Source: Viscum album (taxonomy: Eukaryota; Streptophyta; Magnoliopsida; Santalales; Viscaceae). Taken from it: DNA of 64,000 nt. The notes beneath the pieces are model-generated. The model saw only the letters and a list, made by a program, of their open reading frames with translations. It did no database searches and was not told where the DNA came from. Shown here piece after piece: positions 26,061 through 39,207 of the stretch; position 1 is the stretch's first letter, and the number at the start of each line of letters is the position of its first letter. A program made the translations under genes and the position numbers. The DNA lies in the NCBI GenBank assembly GCA_963277665.1, contig OY728130.1:1364422393-1364486392 (forward strand), in the 5' to 3' direction.

Positions 26061-28132
26061 TTTCATATATCTATCAGTTATACATATTTATAATATAAAT
26101 ATATATGATATATAAATCATGTCTAATATTATGGAAGTATGTAAATCATTATGTAAATGAAATGATCAAGAATAACAAGTTAAAACACATACGCTAAAGA
26201 AAGCGATTATTACCTGAAATGTTAATTTAACATGGAAATCATTATTATATGGGTAGTACAAATTCATAAATGAATAATATATGATATAATAAATATGAAT
26301 ATGGTTCTGGTATAATTTAATAACATACTATGGTCATTATACAGGAGGATAAACGTACCGATAACCAAAGGAAAGTGTATGCTATGGGTTAATTTCACAA
26401 TCTCTTTATTATCCGATGTTGTTTTTACATAAGTATCTACTAGGAAATATTTATTATCCTTGTAAATGTTTCATAAAAAAGTTTTAGAAGGGATTATTTT
26501 TAAGGGATGTTTTTACTAATTCATCATTTTAAATGTTTTAAATAATTATTCTTCTAAATCATTCTCATTAATGTCCATGTTTTCTAAATGGGGTTTATGT
26601 ATTAATTTATATAGACATGAATGTTTTTAAAATGATAATTCCTTTCAAAATTTTCAATGTAGTATGAGACACTTTGATTCAAAAATTTCTTCCTTTCTAA
26701 ATTTTTTGACTTTTAAATGTTTTCATGAAAAAGGGATATTTCTCTTAATAATTTTTACAAATCAATTTTATCTATGTCAACATCCTTTTATGGATTTTAA
26801 ACATGTTTGAAGTTTATTTATTATGATACAAATCATCCATATTTTATTGAATGTTTTGTTATATGTTTTATTGTGAATGTGTTATTTTTATACCATTCAT
26901 GGATTGTGGATAAATTATTGACATTTTGTATTCTAGTTTTAATACAAATGTTTATGTTATGTTTAAACCTTTGTGGAATGCATTGGACATAGTATGTGAT
27001 GGGTGAAGCCTGCTATAGCTCCTCGATGCATCGGTAGGTCTCATGAGACAAAATAGTGTCTTGGCAGAAGGCCTTGGAAGAATCTTATTTTTATTCTTGG
27101 CACAAGCCCTTGACTATGTGGTTATGAATTCTGGAATTATGCATTCCATCATTTTGAAAGTGGATATTGATATTTCATGTGACTATTCGACTAGTAGAAT
27201 ATCCATGTGAATAATTAAATGAAAATTTATTATTTTATCTTTTCCATATTATGCTAAAGTTTGTGTTTAAAAGGCTTTTGTTTTAGTCTTATACATTTCC
27301 TTAAATGTTTATGCTTATTTATGAAAGTTTCCGTTATATTGTTATCCTTAATGAGCATCTCATCTCAACCCTTTCTATGTATTATTTTCCCAAGATATGA
27401 AGAAGTATATTATGGTTGACCACCAGGGATAGGCTAAGGATATAAGTGTGTTCAAAAGGGGACAAAATTGTGTTGATGTTTTTATTTCATAAAGTAATTT
27501 AAAGTTCATGTATGTAATCTATTTTCCAATACTGCTAAACTGATCAGTCTTTTGGGAAATGATTCCTGGTAATCATGACAATGTATTGAAATAATGCACT
27601 GACTCTAGGCTTCTGGGGTTAGGGAATTACAGTTGGTATCAAAGGATGTTTAGCAATAACCTTAAAAACTAGATTTAGAACAACTCTGATTAGAGAAATC
27701 TACCCTAATATTGACTTTGAGGATTAGAATATAAGAACTTCCTAGAATTGTGGTAATATAGAGATTTTGTGAGTTTTCCAAGAAATACATCCCTGTGTGG
27801 ATACGAGCGGGTAGAGGCAGCTCTGGTACATATGTACCTAGGGTTAAAACCCTAAAACACCACTTTGAGATAGACTCAAACGAGAACTGGTGCATGACAA
27901 CGGGCCATGCTGCACTCTTGGTTGTGACAGTCACAGGGGATATGCTTAGGATAATTCTCATTTTCATTACAAACCACTATGAAGGTTTTATGAGTATATA
28001 CCTTCTCAAAGAAATCATTTTTATGATTATTGATTATATCCATGAACTGTTCAATTTATGTAAACTATTTTACATGTATAGAATTATGCATTGCGATTCA
28101 TAAACTAACCTAGTGTATTCCATAGTCTATAA

Positions 28133-28578
28133 ATAGCGCCTAATAGATGGAATGAGACCTCCAACAATACGCATGATCCAAAGAGTAATAAGGATCATAT
28201 ATTTCATGGTTATAAGCCAACATTTAGAAAGGAAATAGTCTCCCATGTATTATCATCATATGAAGAAATAGTATCATGTGCCAATAAGATTAGTAAAGAA
28301 TTTTTGGAGTCTTAGGGATTTGAAGGGAAGCCAGAGAAGAAAAAGATGGTAGAGAGAAAGATAGATAAATGGAATAAGGGAAAGAAGGATTTTCTCATAT
28401 GTGATAAATGTGGAAAGAATAACCTTTGTAAATTCTTGAAGGGAATTGGAGTTTTTATAAGTGTGAAGAAAAAGGACACCACGTACAATATTTCAAGGGG
28501 GATTAAAAAGTTTCAAATGTACAATGCTTCATCTGCAAGGAGTTTGGACACTATGTGAATCAATGTCCAAATCATTAG
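28133..28578 (+). pseudogene. Gag remnant 3 (nucleocapsid region)
   Basis: The start codon is lost (ATA at 28133 where copies 1, 2 and 4 have ATG). The best surviving frame is 28346-28558, which encodes a lysine-rich linker and then CDKCGKNNLCKFLKGIG. In this first knuckle the H is replaced by N and the last C by F. The downstream knuckles (CxxCxxxGHxxxxC form, near 28460-28575) are visible only by switching frames. It ends with a stop at 28576-28578. It is non-functional but supports the nucleocapsid assignment. Confidence 0.7.
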
Positions 28579-29287
28579 AGTATACCCATAATGATGCTTT
28601 TGGATAATAATCAAGTTATGATAATACTGAAGATGCAGAGGAATAATTAGAGTTCTTATGTTGTTCAATTATTGTGCCATTTGAGTATTATATTAATGAT
28701 GTACAAGCTATAATAATTGTAAAGTATTTAAGGATAAAACAATAGTATTATTTCATTAAGGACTTGAGATTGTGTGGAACCAAGAAAAGTGACTCAATAG
28801 CAGGTTAAATTTTTTGGAAACTAAATGGTTGAGAAAAAGATAAACCATAACATGGTTCTAATACCAAGGTAGTGATTTTGGAATAAGATATGATTGATTT
28901 GGATAAATTATATTGGATATTCTTGACTACCTTAAAACTGATTAATTATTTATATAATCTATCAGTGTTGGAGTTTACAAAATTTTTGGATATAAGGATT
29001 ATATCCAACATTCTCTAAGGAATAAGGGAGGATGAATGTATCCAATACAATTATATGATAATTCGGGGTGTTACAGTGTTTTAAAAGAATACATGATGAA
29101 GGTATTCATATGTTTTTACGTGGAAAAAAGGATCTTCATTCTATTTACATTCCTTATAAATTTTGGACTGTGAGTTTGGAAAGAATTATTTTGGATAAGT
29201 ATACAGGTTGTAATCGATTAAGTTTGAGATTGGATACTATTGTTATGGATAATTCATTTCTGGAGATTTTTTATGGATTATCATAAA

Positions 29288-29405
29288 AAGGAAAACCTGG
29301 AGTTTGGCTGACAACCCGTCGCGTACATCAAGGCTACAAGACTAAAACCTGAAACTGAAGGGCGAAGATGGTGCACCACCTACCACTAGCCTACGTGATG
29401 TCCTA
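29288..29405 (+). other. GC-rich conserved block after gag, copy 3
   Basis: This block aligns with 22452-22575 and 36057-36180. It keeps GACAACCCGTCGCG and CCTACGTGATGTCCT but has lost several CpGs. Confidence 0.6.
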
Positions 29406-32014
29406 GTCTGTATAATGTTGTTTTTCTAAATTGTCTAACAAATGAATATAAATTCATTTCTTAACGCTATACGATTAGGGTAAACAAGATATTTTTGAAT
29501 TCTTTTATCTTTTGGAGTGATAGATGAGTTTGTGGTAGGAATTAGTTGAAGGATGAAACTCTACTTGTCAAAGTATATATGTATGTATATATTTTCCTCT
29601 TATTTTATAAATAAATTAATTCTTAAACTTCAGGGAAGGGATCTTAAATCCAAAAATGTTTTATCCTAATTCCATATGTTTTTTTGAACCGATGATATTT
29701 TACATCATCTTAGATTGATGGCTTTGAGACCCTCAATTTTACACTTTCTTCTGATTGATGACCTCAATCACTCCCTATAAATATTTACATTTTCCACTAA
29801 TTATATGTCTTTAATTTCCACCAATGTTCTCTTAATCGGGATCATAGTTTGGTGGTGACTTTTTCATTTCTATTTCCCTTTTGAATAAAAATTTCATATT
29901 GCGAGGACATAATTTATAGAAGTATGGGAGAATGTAACACTCTAATATTTCATAGTATGATATCTCATTAAAGTAATTCAATAGCTTGCGCTACACACAA
30001 TACCGAGTTCGATGGATCCACAACTTACTAAACTAACCGTTTAAAAAACTGTTATGAATAGTGTTAACTATATTTTGAATCATATATAATCTATATAATT
30101 TTAATATCCATATTATTTGTTTCATAGAAACAATATAAGAACAAATTCATTTTTCGGATGAAATAAGTATTTTTCAAAAAAAATGAAATTTTAACGCCTT
30201 TTAATGGTGAACACTTTTTAAAACCAATATTTGACACTTTTATATATTAAATTTAATGAAATTAAATTCTTCTTTATAATAAGGACATAGAAATTTAGTT
30301 TGGATAAAATTTTTGTACTTTTCTGATAACTTTAATATTTTGATGTATAGTAAAAAATATTACGTTTAATTAAAAAAAAATTAATCAAAAAAATTTATAT
30401 TGATAAAGTATACATTTGAATGGCCTGGAAGTATAATTAGATTATATATTTATCATTTAATACAAGGTAGGTAAATATAAGTTACATCACCTTTAAATTT
30501 GACATAAACACATGTCAATTCTTTGATAGTTTTTACTTTTTAAAAACCCACTTTTTGGTTTTGACAACGTAAATTAATTTCATATTAATAAATTTAACTT
30601 ATATGTTTTTAATTTGGTAAAATAAAAATATTTTTTGAATTTGGAATGTCAAAATTAACATAAGGTAAATTTTTGGTATTTTTTAGAAAAAATCCAATTT
30701 TTGATGAATAGTGAAAAAAGACTGTGTTATTATATAAAACCAACATTTTATTTAAATAATTAGTAATTTTATATTAATTTATTTTAGGTCAAAATAGATA
30801 CATAATACCTATATATGTTCAACGTAATTAATTGGAGTCATTTTATAATAAGTCTATATATATATATATTTATATTTAATTTTATCGAACATTTTACCGT
30901 CTTTTACCTACCTTCTAGGAGCATTTGCAAATTTGTATAAAACATAATTTTACTGATTCTATCAGTTGAATTTCAAAAATCCGAGACAAACAGTTAATAT
31001 CAGTAAGTAAAATGTAGTTCAATAAGATGAAAATAATTTTTTATGAATAGTAACTTTTGACTTTTATTTACCACAGTTAAAAGTAAATAATGTAATTAAG
31101 GGAAAAAATGATATCATAATTACCCAAACACTTGCCCTAATTCTATTGGATAAGTATAATACGACCAAAAACAACCTTAGGAATAATATATGATCCTCTT
31201 TGGTACACCTAGATTAGATTAGGACATTTATTAATATTTTATTTAAAGAAGGGTTTAAAGAGTTAAATTCAATGTTTAATAATAAAACCATTTTGAATAT
31301 ACTATAATACATAATATAAATCCAACAAAAAATATTCATTATAAATATAAAATTATTTCCTACATAATGATATTTTATTTATAATTTTTCGACATTAAAT
31401 ATATTAATTTATTCATTACACAATGATGACCTAGTAATTACATTAATAATGAAATATTAAAATAATTGATATTATAAATATCCAAATAAATGTAATTTTA
31501 GGTTTCTGATGATTTAAACTAATTTTTCAAGTTAATATGACATGTTAGGATTTAACATATGAATATAGTTTGATGTAATATAGTTGTTAAGACTTTAACA
31601 AAAATCTTTTATTAAATAATGTCAAAATTGACAAAATTGAGTTTTTAAAACAAATACTATATTATTGGTTGATATAATATTTTTAAAAATATAAGGTTCG
31701 TCCAAAAAGACTTTATAATATTATATATGTCATTAATGAACCTATTGGGGTTCTCTTGGTAGTTTATAGTAAGTTTATTAACCATATAATATAGAAATAT
31801 GAAGAGACATGGTAAAGGTCAAACTATTTAACTAAGAGTTAAATCTAAAAGATAAGGTTGATATGGAAATCCAAACCTACCTAAAACCTATTGGTTGAGT
31901 GGTTTTCAGCCTTTACGCACCTTATAATTTAAAAAATTCATTTTTGGTTCTATAAGAAATAGAACAATATTTTATTATAAAATAAAAGTTTAAGTTTTTC
32001 CTAAAGTGACCCTC

Positions 32015-32036
32015 ACCTATCTTATAAAAGAGAACT
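32015..32036 (+). promoter_or_regulatory. TATA box region of LTR 4
   Basis: CTTATAAAAGAGAAC at 32021-32035 in the conserved promoter block, about 2090 bases into the LTR. Confidence 0.7.
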
Positions 32037-32189
32037 TCCTCTTCTATTAATTTCACACCTCCAATGCCTTTTTTCTCGTCCAAACCCTACCCAAATATCC
32101 TCCAAACTTTCCTAACTTCATCATAGAGGCATTAATTTGGTCATAATGTCAACCCAAGAATCCCTTTTGATCAAATCAAAAAGAAGAAC

Positions 32190-32210
32190 CCGAAGAAGAG
32201 GTAAATATTT
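32190..32210 (+). other. Candidate splice donor, LTR 4
   Basis: GAAGAAGAG|GTAAAT with the junction at 32200/32201. It is conserved in place and sequence with LTRs 2 and 3. Confidence 0.35.
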
Positions 32211-32366
32211 CATCCCCTCTTTCAAGTTATTTTCTTTTTCCACTTCCTCTTTCTTTGTTGTTTCAATTATAAAATAATAACTCCATTATATTATATATAC
32301 TGTGATGTTATTGTAAAAATTGTACAACCTTATTCATTATTCTATTCATCCTATAATTGAAAAAGT

Positions 32367-32822
32367 CACCATAGGTGCGTACGTTTGGCTTACCATATCC
32401 ACGTCGTCGTGTAGTTTGTTATTCAAACACTTCATTATTTGTATGGGTATAATAATGAGTATAAATATTTTAAATAATAAATATAACATGTTAATGATTA
32501 TTTATATGCGATATAACATCCAATTACATATGTTTTCACCATAAATATAATGATATTATTGCTCATGCGTACGTATGGATTGTCGTCTCCACGACGCGAT
32601 GGGATTCATTTACACGTTCACCATTCAATGATAATAATAAAAATATATATTATTAATAAGTATGTAATAAATGAAAAAATAATACTAAAGAATATATATA
32701 TGTGTGTGTTCATGTACTTACATATATCTTATTCACTAACATCCATTCAATACAATATGAAAACGGAAACAACATTTATGCGTACGTACGGCCTACCGTC
32801 TCCATTAACGGTGTTTTCCATT
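32367..32822 (+). repeat. Triplet of GC-rich hairpin motifs, LTR 4
   Basis: Motifs at 32367-32420, 32562-32606 and 32777-32818. Motif 2 is nearly ideal (CGTCTCCACGACG, a CGTC/GACG stem), and motif 3 keeps TGCGTACGTACGG and ACCGT/ACGGT. Confidence 0.78.
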
Positions 32823-34898
32823 CCATATATCTATCTATTATATATATTTATATTCTAAGTAAATATGATGTATAAATAATGTGTTATATTATGGAAGTAT
32901 GTAAATAATTATCTAAATGATATGATCAAGAATAACAAGTTAAAACACGTAAGATAAAGAAATCGATTATTACCAAATGTTAATATAACATGGAAATCAT
33001 TACTAAATGGGCTGTATAAAGTCATAAATGAGTCATGAATGATATAATAAATATGAATATGGTTCTGTTATAATTTAATAACATACTATGGTCATTATAT
33101 CAGAGGATAAACGTACCCTTGACCAAAGGAAAGTGCATAGTATGGGTTAATTTCACAATCTCTTTATTATCTGACGTTGTTTTTACGTAAGTATATAATG
33201 GGACATATTTATTATCAATGTCCATGTTTCATAAAAGAGATTCCAAAGGGATTATTTTTAAGGTACTTTTTTACTAAATCATTATTTTAAATGTTTTAAA
33301 TATTTATTCTTCTAAATCATTCTCATTAATGTCCATGATTCCAAAATAGTTTTTAAGGATTTATTTATATAGACATGAATGTTTTTAAAATTTTAATTAC
33401 TTTAAAAAGTTTCAAAGTGGTATGGGAAACTTTCATTCAAAAATGTCTTTAATTTTTCATCCTTTCTAAATTGTGTGACTTTTAATATTTTCATGAAAAA
33501 GGCATACTTCTCTCAATGAGTTTTACAAATCATTTTCAACTATGTCAACATCCTTTGATGGATTTTAAACATGTTTGAAGTTGATTTATTATGATACAAA
33601 TCATCCGTATTGTATTGAAGGTTTTGGGATATGTTTGATGGTGGATTTATTATTTTATACCATTCATGGTTTATGGATAAATTATTGACATTTCATATGC
33701 TAGTTTTAATATGAATGTATATGTTCTATTTAAACCTTTCTGGAATGCATTGGACTTAATAAGTGACAGGTGGAGCCCGCTATAGCTCCTTGATGCATCA
33801 GTAGGTCTAATGGGACAAACTTGTGTCTTAGAACAAGGCCTTGAAAAAATCTTTTTTTCAGTCTTGGCACAAGGCCTTAACTATGTGGTCATGATGTCTG
33901 GCATTATGCATTCTATCATTATGAAAGTGGCTATTGATATTGCATGTGATTATTCGACTAGTATAATATCCATATGAATAAGTTAATGGAATTATTTCAT
34001 TTTACCTTTGCAATATTATGATAAATTTTATGTTTAAAAGGATTTTTTTAGTTTTATACATTGCCTTAAATGTTTATTCTTATTTTTGAAAGTTTCTGAT
34101 ATATTGTTATCATTACTGAACATTTGAGCTCACCAATTTCTATGTTTTATTTTTTCCAAGATGTGAATAAGTATTATATAGTTGACCTACAAGGATCGGC
34201 TAAGGATATAAGTGTGTTAAAAAGGGGGGGAAATGTTGTTGATGTATTTATTTCATGATTTAATGTAACGTTCATGTATGTAATCTATTCTCCAAGACTG
34301 CAAAACTGATCGGTCTTTTGGGACTTGATTACTTGTAATCATGCCAATGTATTAAAATAATGCACCAACTCTAGGCTTCTAGGGTTAGGGAATTACAGTT
34401 GGTATCATAGGATGTTTATCAATATACTTGGAAGCTAGATTTAGAAAAACCCTGATTAGAGAACACTACCCTAAGATTGACTTTGAGGATTAGTATATAA
34501 AAACTTCCTAGAATTTTGATACTGTAGAGATTTTGTGATTTTTACAAGCAATACATCCCTATCTAGATACGAGTAGGTAGAGGCGGCTCTGGCACAGATA
34601 TATCTAGGGGTAAAACCCGAAAACACCGCTTTGAGCTAGACTCGAATGGGAACTGGTGCATGGCAATGAGCCTTGCTGTAATCTTGGTTACTACACTCAC
34701 GAGGGATATGCTTACGATAATTCTCATTTTCTTTACAAACCACTATGAAGGGTTTATGAGTATATACCTCATCAAAGAAAACATTTTTATGATTATGGAT
34801 TATATGAATGAAATGTTCAGTTTATGTTAACTTTTTTACAAGTTTGGAATTATGCATTGCGATTAATAAACTAACCTAATGTATGCCATTATCTAGAA

Positions 34899-35345
34899 AT
34901 GGAAACTAGTAGATGGAATGAGACCTCCATCAATACGCCTGATCCATAGAGTAAGAAGGATCATATATTTCATGGTATTAAGCCAACATTTATAAAGGAA
35001 ATAGCCTCCCACATATTATCATCATATGATGAAATAGTATTATGTTTTAATAAAATAAGTAAATAATTTTTTGATTCCTAAGGCTTTGAAGGGAATCCAG
35101 AGAAGAAAAAAATGCTAGAGAGAATGATGGATAAAGGGAATAAGGGAAAGAAGGATTTTTTCATATGTGGTAACTATAGAAAGAATCACCTTGGTAAATG
35201 CTTAAAGGGAATGAGAGTTTTTTTATAAGTGTGAAGAAGAAGGACACAAAGTACGTGATTGCAAGGGTGAGAAAAAGGTTTCAAATGTACAATGCTTCAT
35301 CTACAAGGAGTTGTGACAATACGCGAATCAATGTACAAATCATCC
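34899..35345 (+). pseudogene. Gag remnant 4 (nucleocapsid region)
   Basis: The ATG at 34899 is followed by a block matching the first codons of copies 1 and 2 (METSRWNETS). The KISK-to-linker region has a stop, the first knuckle has lost one cysteine (GNYRKNHLGK), the second is visible as a KGHKVRDC-like stretch by frame switching, and the usual terminal stop after the last knuckle is mutated (CGAG in place of TAGAG near 35345). The 63-codon frame at 35198-35389 crosses this region in a shifted frame and is not the ancestral frame throughout. Confidence 0.65.
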
Positions 35346-36056
35346 GAGTATATCCCAAATTCTATTGTAGGATAATAATCAAGTTATGATACTACTGAAG
35401 ATTAAGAGGAATAATTAGAGTTCTTATGTTGTTAATGTATTGTATAATTTGAGTATTTTATTAATTATGTACATGTTATAAGAATTATAAAGTATATATG
35501 GAGTGTACTGTAGTACTATTTCATTAATGACTTGAGATTGTGTGGAACCAAGAAAAGTGACTCAATTAAAGGTTAAATGTTTTGGAAAATAAATTGTTGA
35601 GAAAAATATAAACCATAATATGGTTCTAATACCGAGGTAGAAATTTTGGAATAATATATGATTGATTTGGATAAATTATATTGGATATTCTTGACTACCA
35701 CAAAACTGATTAGTGATTTATATATTCCATCATTGTTGGAGTTTAAAAAATTTTTGGATATAAGGAGTATATCCGGCATTCTATAAGAAATAAGGGAACA
35801 TGAATGTAACCAATACGGTTATATGATAATTCAGGGTGTTACCATGTTTTAAAAGAATACATGATGAAGGTATTCACATGTTATTACGTTGAAAAAAGGA
35901 TCTTCATTGTGTTTACATTTGTTAAAAATTTTGGACAGTGAGTTTGGATAGAAGTATTTTTGATAAGTCTAAAGGTTGGAATCAATTATGTTTGACACTG
36001 GATACTATTTTTAAGCATAAATCATTTCCTAATATTATTTTTGGATTATCATAAAA

Positions 36057-36180
36057 AGGACAAACCAGAGGTCGGGCGACAACCCGTCGCGTCCGGTAAG
36101 GTCGCAGGACTTAAACCACCAACCGAAGGGCGACAAGGTTACATCACCTACCACTGGCCTACATGATGTCCTGGTTTGTA
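36057..36180 (+). other. GC-rich conserved block after gag, copy 4
   Basis: This is the best preserved copy: GCGAC at 36076-36080, AACCC loop, GTCGC at 36086-36090, a perfect 5-bp stem. It continues through CGAAGGGCGAC and CCTACCACTGGCCTAC. Function unknown. Confidence 0.6.
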
Positions 36181-38857
36181 TAATGTCGTTTTTTTAAAGT
36201 AGTCTGTAAAATGAATATAAATTAAATTTTTTAACCCTATACGATTATGTTAAATAGAATATTTTTGAGTTCTATTATCTTTGGGAATGAAAGAAGAGTT
36301 TGTGGTATGAATTTGTTAAAGGATTAAACTCTACTTTTCAAAGTATATATATATATATATATTCCTATTATTTTATGAATAAATTAATTATTAAACATTA
36401 GGAAAGGGATCTTAAAACCAAAAATGTGTTATCCTAATACCATATGTTTTTTTGAACTGATGATATTTTACACCATCATCGATTGATGGATTTGAGACCC
36501 TAAATTTGACAATTGCTTGTCATTGATGACCTCAATAACTCCCTATAAATATTTATATTTCTCCTCCAATTATGTGTCTTTAATTGCCACCAATTTTTTC
36601 CTAATCGAGATCATTGTTTCGTGGTGTCTTTTTCAGTTCCCTTTCCCTTTTATTAAAACTGAACTTTATTAACCCAATTTTCGATGTGAGTTTCTCCACA
36701 AAGGTATTTTTCTATTTTTAACCATTTATCATTGAAGAAAAATTTCAAATTGCGAGGATGCAATTTATTGAAGTATGGGAGAATGTAACACCCTAAGATT
36801 TCATAGTAAGATATCTCATTAAAGTAATTCAATAGCTTGCGCTACACGCAATACCGAGTAACAAAGCACCACAACTTACTAAACTAATCGTTCAAAAAAT
36901 GGTTACAAATAGTATTAACTGAATTTTGAATCTTATATACTCTATATAATTTTAAAATCCATATTATGTGTTTCATATACATAATATAAGAACAAATTCA
37001 TTTATTCAGATAAAATAAGTATTTTTCAAAAAAGTGCAATTATACTGCCTTTTAATGGTGAACCCTTTTTAAAACCAATATTTGAGACTATTATATATTA
37101 AATTTAATGAAATTAAATTCTTTTTTATATGCAGGACATAAAAATTTAGTTTGGATAAATTTTTTATACTTTTCTAATAACTTTAATATTTTGATGAATA
37201 GTAAAAAATACAACGTTTTAATTAAAAACCACTTTTTTAATCAAAATATTTTATATTGATAAAGTATGAATTTGAATGGTTTGGAAGTATAATTAGATTA
37301 TATTTTTATCATTTAATACCATTTACATCATTATAAGTAATTTTACATTTAAATTTGACATAAACACATATCAATATTTTGATAGTTTTTACTTTTTAAA
37401 AACCCAATTTTTGGTTTTGACAATGGGAATTAATTTTATATGAATAAATTAAAATTCAATTTTTTTAATTTGGAAAAATAGTATTTATTTTTGAATTCGG
37501 ATTATCAAAATTATCTTCGGGTAAATGTTTGGTATTTTTCTGAAAACATTCAATTTTTAATGAATAGGGAAAAACACTACGTTATTATATAAAACTGAAT
37601 TTTTCTTTAAATTATAAGTTATTTTATTTTAATTTATTTTAGGTCAAAAGAGATACATAATACCTAAATATTTTCAACTTAATTTATTGGAGTCATTTTA
37701 TAATAAGTTTATATATATATAATTTTATCGAACATTTTACCATCTTTTAACCACCTTCTAGGAGCATTTTCAAATTTGTATAAAACATAATTTTACTGCT
37801 TCTGTGAGCTGAATTTATAAAATCCAAGCGACACAATTAATATCAGTAAGTAAAATTTGGTTCAATAGAATGAAAATATCTTTTGTTGAATAATAACTTT
37901 TGACTTTTATTTACCACGGTTAAAAGTAAATAATATAATTAAGGGTAAAAATGATATCATAATTACCCTAAAGTATGTCCTTGTTTTATTGGATAAGTAT
38001 AATTCATCCAAAAACAACCTTAGGAATAAAATATGATCCTATTTGATCAACTTGGATTATATTATGACATTTATTACTATTTTATTTAAAGAAGAGTTAA
38101 AAGAATTAAATTCAAAGTTTAATAACTAAACCATTTTTAATATAGGGTTATACATAATATAAATTCGACAATAAATTTTAATTATAAAGATAAAATGATT
38201 TTCCAGATAAGTATATTTTATTTATAATTTTTAGATATTAAATAATTTAATTTATTTATGACACAATGATGACACAGTAATTACCTAAATAATGAAATAT
38301 TAACATAATCGATATTATAAATATCCAAATAAATGTAATTTGAGACTTTTGATGAATTGTAATAATTTTATAGGTTAATATGAAATATTAGGATTTAACA
38401 TATTAATTTATTTCTATGTAATAAAGTTGTTAGGACTTTTACAAAAATCATTTATTAAATAATGTTAAAATTGAAATAAATGAGTTTTTTTAAAAAATAC
38501 TATATTATTGGTTGATATAATATTTCTTAAAATCTAAGGTTCAGCCTAAGGGATATGATAATAATATATATGTCATTAATGAACCTATTGGGGTTCTATA
38601 TATAGTTTATAGTATGTTTATTAACCACATAATATAAAAATACAAAGAGACATGGTAAATGTCATACTATTTAACTAAGAGTCAAATCTAAAAATAAGGT
38701 TAATATGGTGACCCAAAACTGTATAGAACCTATTGGTTGAGTGTTTTTTTAACTATACCTACCTTATGATTTAAATAATTAATTTTGGAGCCATTTTAAA
38801 CTACATAAGAGATTATTATAAAATAATATTTCAAGCTTTTCCAAAAGTGACCCTCAC

Positions 38858-38878
38858 CTATCTTATAAAAGGGCACTT
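38858..38878 (+). promoter_or_regulatory. TATA box region of LTR 5
   Basis: CTTATAAAAGGGCAC at 38862-38876, about 2080 bases into the LTR and inside the conserved promoter block. Confidence 0.7.
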
Positions 38879-39207
38879 ATCCTTCTCTTAATTTCACACC
38901 TCCAAATCATTTTGGCTTGGCCAAAACCTACCCAAATATCCTTAGAACATTACCAAATTCATCATAGAGGCCTTAAATTGGGCATAAAGCCAATATATGG
39001 ATCCCTTTTTATCAAATCAAAAGGAAGAACCCGAAAAAGATGTAAATATGTCCTTACCTCTTTCAAGTTATTTTCGTTTTCCACTTCCTCTTTCTTTGTT
39101 GTTTCCATTATAAAATAGTAACTCTAGTATCTTCTATATAATGTTATGTAATTATAAAAATTGTACAACCATATTCATTATTCTATCCATTCTATAAATG
39201 AAAAAGT

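Larger units (their letters stand above)
23181..27631 (+). repeat. Gag-only family LTR 3
   Basis: LTR of 4451 bp with ends TGTAACACCCC and GGGAATTACA. All family landmarks are present, including the TATA box at 25262 and the motif triplet at 25606-26056. The longest frame, 25747-26115 (122 codons), spans motifs 2 and 3 and is interrupted in the other copies, so it is not called as a gene. Confidence 0.9.
27632..29932 (+). mobile_element. Internal region 3 of the gag-only element
   Basis: Region of 2301 bp with the same order as copy 2: primer site (TTGGTATCAAAGG, one mismatch, 27633-27645), leader, gag remnant (28133-28578), unassigned segment, GC-rich block (29288-29405) and a polypurine tract GTATGGGAGAA before LTR 4. 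It is about 85 bases shorter than copies 2 and 4; a block around CCCAATTTTCGATG that precedes the tract in copies 1, 2 and 4 is missing near 29885. Confidence 0.8.
29933..34397 (+). repeat. Gag-only family LTR 4
   Basis: LTR of 4465 bp with ends TGTAACACTC and GGGAATTACA. It contains the complete set of family landmarks. Frames at 32320-32544 and 32550-32858 run through the motif region and are not conserved as protein in the other copies. Confidence 0.9.
34398..36783 (+). mobile_element. Internal region 4 of the gag-only element
   Basis: Region of 2386 bp with a primer site TTGGTATCATAGG (34399-34411), gag remnant (34899 to about 35345), unassigned segment, GC-rich block (36057-36180) and polypurine tract GTATGGGAGAA at the right end. 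Layout matches copy 2 almost base for base in length. Confidence 0.8.

Noticed and set aside
25747..26115. A 122-codon protein spanning the hairpin motifs (also 32550-32858)
   Set aside because: Similar frames are due to LTR homology. Indels between copies are not multiples of three and the translation is low-complexity I/Y-rich.
14873..36783. tRNA gene at the TGGTATCAGAGG sites
   Set aside because: Only the 3' end complement of tRNA-Met is present. There is no cloverleaf around it, and the position directly after LTR ends identifies primer sites.
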